From positions 1 through 64,000 of the forward strand of contig NZ_BMRE01000010.1 in NCBI RefSeq assembly GCF_014648475.1: a stretch of DNA of 64,000 nt. The letters are read 5' to 3'. The notes below the pieces were generated by a model that saw only the letters and a program-made list of their open reading frames with translations, was not told the DNA's origin and ran no database searches. The translations under genes and the position numbers were made by a program. The first letter of the stretch is position 1. The number at the start of each line of letters is the position of its first letter. Source of the DNA: Lentzea flava (lineage in GTDB: Bacteria; Actinomycetota; Actinomycetes; Mycobacteriales; Pseudonocardiaceae). This document shows, one piece after another, positions 59,351 through 64,000 of the stretch.

Positions 59351-60114
59351 CGGACGGTGCTCCCTGTCCCTCCCTCGTACGCGGTGAAGGTCAATCGCCA
59401 CCGCACGGTTCCGTCGGCGGGCACGATCGCCGCGGGACGAGTGAGGTCGTCGCGGTCGAAGGTGCGGCCGAGCATCGGCTCCACGCCGACGCTGCGGTAC
59501 GGCTCGCCCTCCGGCCAGCCGCGCAGGTTGCGCCACAACGCGATGGAGACGGGCTGGTCAGCACACTCGACTCGCACGTCGAGCCGGTGATCTCCGTCCA
59601 CCACGCGGATCTGGCCGCGTTCCAGGACGGCACCCGTCGCCGTGCCGTCGTCCGGCCCGAGCGCGGACAGTCCCGCCGGCCACTCGCGCAGCACCGGTTC
59701 GGGATCGGTGACGAGCACCGGAGTGCCTTCGGGTGCGACGAGATGCGCGGCGGGGCTGACGTCGAGCAGTGCGTGCGCCGCCCAGACGAACCGGTAGCCG
59801 GGCTCGGCGGTCAGTTCGTAGTCCGCGACGACCGCGCCGTCCTCGGACTCGACGCGGCGGCGGAGCACGAACTCGGGACAGACGACACCGGTCTCGTCCC
59901 ACGGCCTGCTCCACGCGTCGCCGTGATCAGGAGTGCCGCGAACGGTCGGCACGCACTCCTCCAGGCCGCCCGCGTCGACGAACGGGACGCCCAGGGTCAC
60001 GCTCGCGCGAGCCCCGTCGGCGCGACGCCACAGCCACTCGCGGCGGTCCGTGCGGAGCGACGTCCAGCGCCCACCGAGGGCGTTGTCGACCTCGGCGTAC
60101 AGCGTGACCTGCAC
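59347..60114 (-). CDS. aldose 1-epimerase-superfamily (galactose mutarotase-like) protein
   Basis: A 255-aa beta-sandwich protein of the galactose-mutarotase fold: NALGGRWTSLRTDRREWLWR, GLEECVPTVR, YELTAEPGYRFVWAAHALLD and YRSVGVEPMLGRTFD. The glycan-binding aromatic residues and the Glu in VGVEPM fit the superfamily. Formerly the first gene of an operon with the SMP-30 sugar lactonase, suggesting sugar oxidation or catabolism; with that partner gone its role is uncertain. GTG start with AGGGG 7 nt upstream. Confidence 0.78.
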   Translation of the reverse strand: MQVTLYAEVDNALGGRWTSLRTDRREWLWRRADGARASVTLGVPFVDAGGLEECVPTVRGTPDHGDAWSRPWDETGVVCPEFVLRRRVESEDGAVVADYELTAEPGYRFVWAAHALLDVSPAAHLVAPEGTPVLVTDPEPVLREWPAGLSALGPDDGTATGAVLERGQIRVVDGDHRLDVRVECADQPVSIALWRNLRGWPEGEPYRSVGVEPMLGRTFDRDDLTRPAAIVPADGTVRWRLTFTAYEGGTGSTVR

Positions 60115-60144
60115 GGATCGCCCCTGATCTGATCGAGTGCGTGG

Positions 60145-60159
60145 TTAATTACTAATTTA
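60145..60159. promoter_or_regulatory. AT-rich near-palindrome upstream of the epimerase-like gene
   Basis: TTAATTA-C-TAATTTA has 7-bp arms with one mismatch, about 30 bp upstream of the GTG at 60114. A run of 19 bases that is almost pure A/T stands out in this GC-rich DNA and is a likely promoter/operator. Confidence 0.45.
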
Positions 60160-60191
60160 TCTTGCCACGTTCGACCGCAGGGACCAACACC

Positions 60192-61121
60192 TCAGCCTGT
60201 CGCGCAGGCCGTTCCGTTGAGCGTGAACGACGCCGGCACAGCGTTCCCACCGCGCAGGGAACCGAGGAACCCGATCGACACTTCCCCGCCGGGCGCGATC
60301 GTCGCCGTGTAGTGGACGTTGGTCGCACTGACCGCCGCACCGCGCTGCGACGAGGTCGCGTTCCACATCTGCGTCACGGTCTGACCGTCGCTGAACGACC
60401 ACCGCAACGTCCAGCCGTTGATCGCCGACGAACCGGTGTTCCTGATCGTGACTCCACCCTGGAACCCACCGGGCCACTGCCCGGCGATCCGATAGGCGAC
60501 CGTGCACGGCGGCGGCGCAGGAGCGGGAACGGGTGCAGGAGCAGGAGCAGGGACAGGGGCAGGTGCAGTCGTCACAACGGGAGCCGCACTCGTCGTCGCC
60601 ACAGTCTTCGTCGGCTGCACCCGCTTCGGCGACGTGCCGGCCGTCGACGTCACCTCCACACCGTTGCAGGGCGGCCCCCACAGCCCGCGCTTCTCCCGCG
60701 CCGCAGCAGCTTCGGCGTCGGCCAGCGCTCCCGCCGCGTCCTGCGCCCGCAACACACCCTCACGCACAGCGAGAACCGCGTAACTGGTTCCGTCCTCGAG
60801 CCACAGGTTCACTTCGCCGGGAATGATCGAGGTGACGCGAACCGGCCTGTCCACCAATGTTCTCGTGGCAAAAGCAATCGCGGCGGCAGCCCAGCACACC
60901 GCGGGCTGCGCCAAGAACGAGATGCGAACACGCTGACCGCCGTCGAACTCGACCGTGCGCGCATCCACCACCTCACGCACGAACATCGGCACGTTCTCCT
61001 GCGCCTCAGTGATCAAAGTGGGCTGCCGCGACGGCACACGACTGGCCACCGGCGGCGCCGGACCCTCCGCCGTGCACGCACACACGAGGAGAACCATGAG
61101 AAATGACAAGAACTTCCGCAC
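60192..61121 (-). CDS. lipoprotein with inactive thermonuclease-like domain fused to CBM2
   Basis: A 309-aa exported protein: signal with lipobox (FLMVLLVCAC), a staphylococcal-nuclease-like domain ~45-152 (FVREVVDARTVEFDGGQRVR to REKRGLWGPPC), a Pro/Ala linker ~185-205, and a cellulose/chitin-binding CBM2 ~206-309 (VAYRIAGQWPGGFQGGVTIR, NTGSSAINGWTLRWSFSDGQ, end GTACATG). In the nuclease motif the Asp of D-G-D-T is Arg (DARTV), and the LLLVDTPE segment reads ISFLAQPA, removing the catalytic Asp and Glu; only the first Asp and one Arg remain. Start GTG 61121 has GGGAG upstream. It probably binds polysaccharide rather than cutting DNA. Confidence 0.82.
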   Translation of the reverse strand: MRKFLSFLMVLLVCACTAEGPAPPVASRVPSRQPTLITEAQENVPMFVREVVDARTVEFDGGQRVRISFLAQPAVCWAAAAIAFATRTLVDRPVRVTSIIPGEVNLWLEDGTSYAVLAVREGVLRAQDAAGALADAEAAAAREKRGLWGPPCNGVEVTSTAGTSPKRVQPTKTVATTSAAPVVTTAPAPVPAPAPAPVPAPAPPPCTVAYRIAGQWPGGFQGGVTIRNTGSSAINGWTLRWSFSDGQTVTQMWNATSSQRGAAVSATNVHYTATIAPGGEVSIGFLGSLRGGNAVPASFTLNGTACATG

Positions 61122-61630
61122 CACCAGGGCTCCCGACGCGGTCGTTGAAACTTTGACGACCGTATCGCCTCCCAGCCACCCCCGAATCCGCCGTTCGGCC
61201 TTGATCAACTACGCAAAAGGGAGTGTGGACAGTCCAGACGCGACTCGAAGTCCTTTGTAGACAGCCAAGCTCACCCGACGCACCACACGAAGAGAAGACA
61301 TCGAGAAGGTGAAGAGTTCGCCCAGCAGTCCACCGGACGAGCAGCAGACGCCCAATCATCCAATGTGGATGCGCAAAGCCCGGTCCACGACAGCCCGAGC
61401 AACGGCAGGAACTCGACGCCTACGGCAGAGAGATGGTCACGCTTGCCTCAGAACACCACCTGGTTGCTGTCTTGGCCTACGCGCGCAACCCGGACGCATT
61501 GCTGAGCAGTTACCTTGGTTATGCCTCTCTGCGCGGGGACGAGCACCTGCACTGGGTATTCCGCGAGCCGTTGGCAATCACTCCCGCCGACCCTTCCAAG
61601 CTACGCGCCGTCACCACAACCGACGGCCGC
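61122..61630 (+). other. region upstream of the XRE/IrrE pseudogene, no certain gene
   Basis: Between the CBM2 lipoprotein start and the XRE similarity there is no complete gene. On the plus strand an open frame from before 61380 to 61630 encodes protein-like sequence (RQELDAYGREMVTLASEHHL, VAVLAYARNPDALLSSYLGY, HWVFREPLAITP) that runs into the XRE frame. I do not recognise it; it may be the 3' part of a lost neighbouring gene. The leftmost ~200 bp should hold the promoter of the CBM2 lipoprotein. Confidence 0.4.
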
Positions 61631-62622
61631 CCTGCGTTCGACGCCGGAACTCCTGCCGCTCACCACCTCCGGCCACGCTCTCCACTGGACCTGGCGGAAC
61701 GCCTCGGCGTGTCGGCCGCGGCCGTCGGACAGTACGAAGCCGGGATCACCAAGCCCCGGCCCGATCACCTGGAGCGGTTGGCCGTCGAGCTCGACTACCC
61801 CGTCGCGTTCCTCGCGACGGGCAGGCCGCACGCACGGCTCGACGCGTCGATGGCGCACTTCCGCAGCCTGCGAACGACACGCGTGTCGCAGCGCGCGAAG
61901 GCGACGGCTGTCGTCAAGCAACTCTGGGAACTGGTCTATGCACTTGAACGACGGGTCGAACCTCCGCCTGTTGACCTTCCTGTCGTTCCCACGTCGGACA
62001 TCGACAAAGGTCCCCTACGTCACCTGGTCCGCACGATGGAACTAAAGGGCGTCATCGTTTCGTCCTGTCGGTAGCGGGCGAAGACGTCGCACGGGTCGAC
62101 GCGTTCTGCACGTCGCGCCTGCCGCGGCCCATCGTGATCCTCACACCGGACCGGGCAAACGACATCTACCGTCATCGCTTTACGGCGGCGCACGAACTTG
62201 GTCACCTGCTACTCCACACGGATGTAGTTCCTGGAGATCCGGAACAAGAACGCGAAGCGAGCCGGTTCGCAGCGGAGCTGCTGACACGAGCCGCCGAAAT
62301 CGAGCGAGAACTGCCATCGCGGTTTCGCATCTCCGCCCTGGAGGACCTCAGTCGCGTCTGGGGTGTCCCCTGCGTCACCAGTGCGACGGTCCAAGGAACT
62401 TGGCGTAATCTCCGAGGTCTCCGCGCGACGGGCGTATCAACGCATACAGCAACTACGGACTGCTGGACTACTGCGCCCTGACTCCATTACCAGGTACCCA
62501 GGCGAGACGCCGACCCTCCTTACGAGTGCGTTCGATCTGGCGGAGCAGCATGGCCTGACGCTGAAGGATGACGCGAAAGGGCTCGCATGGCCTGCCTCCA
62601 GAGTCCGACAACTGCTTGGGCA
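61631..62622 (+). pseudogene. frameshifted XRE regulator / IrrE (ImmA) metallopeptidase gene
   Basis: The first frame carries an XRE helix-turn-helix (DLAERLGVSAAAVGQYEAGI, TKPRPDHLERLAVELDYP) and linker to GPLRHLVRTMELKGVIV, then a stop at 62074. The reading shifts near 62055 to FVLSVAGEDVARVDAF and the Zn-peptidase motif FTAAHELGHLLLH, then shifts back near 62380 to VRRSKELGVISEVSARRAYQ and the C-terminal RVRQLLGQ. Joined, this is a typical XRE-IrrE gene of the kind found on actinobacterial mobile islands. Two indels inactivate it, and its 3' end abuts a transposase remnant. Confidence 0.85.
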
Positions 62623-63170
62623 GGTGGAACAGGCCTTCGCCAGCTACAGCCTGCCCATCAAACTCCTGTCCGATAACGGGCTCACCTTCACCGGCCACCA
62701 CCGCGGCTGGATGGTCGACCTGGAACGCCGCATCGCCGAGCGAGGGGTCACCAGCATCGCCTCCACCCCGCACCACCCACATACCTGCGGCAAGAACAAA
62801 CGCAGCCACCAGACCCTGCAGAAATGGCTCGCCACCCGCCCTCCAGCCGAGAACCTCACCGCCCTGCAAGACCTTCTCGACGAATACCGACAGTTCTACA
62901 ACAACCGCCGCCACCAAAGCCTCGACGGCCAGACATCCCAGCAACGCTACGACGTCCGCCCGAAAGCCGCCCCCGCCACCGGCCCCCGCCGGCGCAGCGG
63001 CGTCACCACCCGCCCCGTCTACACCACCGACGTGATCGCCTTCTCCGGCTGCTCCGTCGTCCTCCGCCGCACCTGGGCCGGCCGCACCGCCACCGTCTAC
63101 TGGCAAGGCGACCGCGTCACCATCGTGACCACTCACGACCAGCTGCCGCCGAGGTACTTTCGGCTACCGC
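62623..63170 (+). pseudogene. IS481-family transposase remnant (C-terminal half)
   Basis: Plus-frame sequence reads AFASYSLPIKLLSDNGLTFT, GHHRGWMVDLERRIAERGVT, STPHHPHTCGKNKRSHQTLQ, then RQFYNNRRHQSLDGQTSQQR, the integrase core and C-terminus of IS481-type transposases. The N-terminal half with the first catalytic Asp is absent. The second Asp is present (SDNG), but the catalytic Glu of CGKNERSH is Lys (CGKNKRSH). The remnant is therefore dead. It joins the XRE/IrrE pseudogene in the same frame, and no clear inverted repeats are seen at either end. Confidence 0.85.
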
Positions 63171-63337
63171 TCGTTGCCTCTTTTGACGTCTCGATCGACC
63201 CTGCGTCACCGCCCGTGTACTCATGGTCGTGGTCTGGCCGGGCGAGTGCGCAGGGCCGGGGAAGCTGCGCCTGGCGGACCGTTCGCATCAGACTGCCCGC
63301 TGTGGAAACTTGCCCACGAACCGGGAGGATCCAGATC

Positions 63338-64000
63338 ATGGCCGAAACCGCAGTCTTTAATGGGCAAAAGCCTTTTGCCCATGCCGATGACACAGAGGCG
63401 GAACGGTTGACCGCCTTGGATGCGGAGCAGGACGTCGCCGCTTGCCGGCGGGCGATGGGCGACCTGTTTCGACAGGAGCTGTTCGATCCGCGGCTGCGTC
63501 ACGATCTGCCCCTGCGAGAGTACATGGACCTGACCATCGACCGGATGAGAGCGATCTTCCGGGAGGGGCTCGTCAACAACGACATGTGGATGGGCCAGTC
63601 CCGGGAACACGCGTTCCGGTCCATGTGCGAGGTGATGGGCCTGACCGGCGCCTTCGATTTCGCGCTCACCTCGACCATCACCGATCACCTCATCGCGGGG
63701 AGCGTGCTCTTCAACCACGGCGCTCCTGAGCAGGTCGCCCGTTACCACGACGAAATCACGCGGATGCACCAGGTCTACGCGTTCTGCTGCACGGAGATCG
63801 GCGGCGGTACCAACCTGCGGGAGATCCGCACGGTGGTCTCCTGGAATCGCGCGGAGCAGAGTTTCACGCTCGACACCCCCACGGACGCCGCCTGCAAGTT
63901 CTGGATCGGGAATATCAAACACGCCGCGACCGTCGGCATGGTCCTGGCCCGCCTTGTCATCGACGGCGAAGACGTAGGCCACCACTGGTTCCGTGTCCCG
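63338..64000 (+). CDS. acyl-CoA oxidase-like flavoprotein, 5' part only
   Basis: A partial gene running off the window (221 codons). The start ATG 63338 has GGGAGGA 8 nt upstream. Sequence: helical N-terminal domain (LREYMDLTIDRMRAIFREGL), then the beta-domain entry AFCCTEIGGGTNLREIRTVV and CKFWIGNIKHAATVGMVLAR, LVIDGEDVGHHWFRVP. The TE.G.GTN.R and W.G...H form is that of acyl-CoA oxidases (ACOX) rather than short-chain dehydrogenases. Actinobacterial ACOX homologues occur both in fatty-acid degradation and in biosynthetic clusters; the missing right flank would decide. The same frame is open backwards through the transposase remnant, without biological meaning. Confidence 0.82.
   Translation, partial: MAETAVFNGQKPFAHADDTEAERLTALDAEQDVAACRRAMGDLFRQELFDPRLRHDLPLREYMDLTIDRMRAIFREGLVNNDMWMGQSREHAFRSMCEVMGLTGAFDFALTSTITDHLIAGSVLFNHGAPEQVARYHDEITRMHQVYAFCCTEIGGGTNLREIRTVVSWNRAEQSFTLDTPTDAACKFWIGNIKHAATVGMVLARLVIDGEDVGHHWFRVP

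Noticed and set aside
62381..64000. A single fusion protein from IrrE through transposase to acyl-CoA oxidase
   Set aside because: The frame happens to be open, but the oxidase has its own Shine-Dalgarno and start, and the upstream parts are fragments of unrelated inactivated genes.
1..64000. CRISPR arrays, tRNA or rRNA genes
   Set aside because: I saw no regularly spaced repeats and no tRNA-like TPC-loop/cloverleaf or rRNA sequence when reading the window; a covariance-model scan would be needed to exclude them completely.

Overview
The window is high-GC DNA with strong codon-position bias, many 1-8 nt start/stop overlaps, GTG/TTG starts and several apparently leaderless genes. Its gene families (ANTAR regulator, SARP/AfsR and STAND regulators, ClgR/PopR-type regulator beside paired ClpPs, MmpS-like and DUF4232 lipoproteins, PLDc_N protein, IrrE-type XRE regulator) point to a filamentous actinobacterium, probably Pseudonocardiales (Lentzea/Saccharothrix-like). 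The genus is an inference. I saw no rRNA, tRNA or CRISPR array.

Left part. 0.1-5.6 kb (minus) is a complete branched-chain amino acid ABC importer, livKHMGF, with an unusually long LivM and a pair of 22-bp palindromes upstream. 5.8-10.1 kb holds a secreted protein of unknown function, an ANTAR antitermination regulator and small envelope genes. A gene-poor 590 bp follows, with palindromes and a DasR-like site. 10.7-14.2 kb carries a TPP enzyme, a GT39-like membrane glycosyltransferase and a DinB-like protein. 15.2-21.5 kb is a tight five-gene catabolic operon (aldehyde dehydrogenase, FAD amine oxidase, amino acid dehydrogenase, CaiB CoA-transferase with a repeat-bearing N-terminal tail, glutaryl-CoA dehydrogenase) beside a divergent LysR regulator. 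It reads as lysine/aminoadipate/glutarate degradation.

Middle. 22-28 kb has a secreted cyclophilin, an MmpS-like lipoprotein, a NarL-type two-component system divergent from a MacB/FtsX-type ABC transporter, and a small MT0933-like protein. 28.2-31 kb pairs a membrane NACHT NTPase, behind a 14-bp hairpin, with an exported protein carrying two RlpA-like barrels. RecQ, a secreted X-Pro peptidase, a shortened maleylacetate reductase, an esterase coupled to an MprF-like aminoacyl-lipid synthase, and a STAND-LuxR regulator follow. 42-46.4 kb has a LysE exporter, a DUF4232 lipoprotein plus GNAT pair, and a GH18 chitinase with a DasR-like site.

Right part. PadR plus FAD monooxygenase with a clear promoter; a CitA/CitB-type two-component system divergent from a tripartite tricarboxylate transporter (TctCBA); a SARP/AfsR regulator; then a ClgR/PopR-type regulator convergent with two clpP genes, one of which has lost its catalytic serine. 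The last 5 kb is decayed: an SMP-30 pseudogene, a lipoprotein fusing a dead nuclease fold to a CBM2, a frameshifted XRE-IrrE gene cut by an IS481 transposase remnant, and the start of an acyl-CoA oxidase running off the end.
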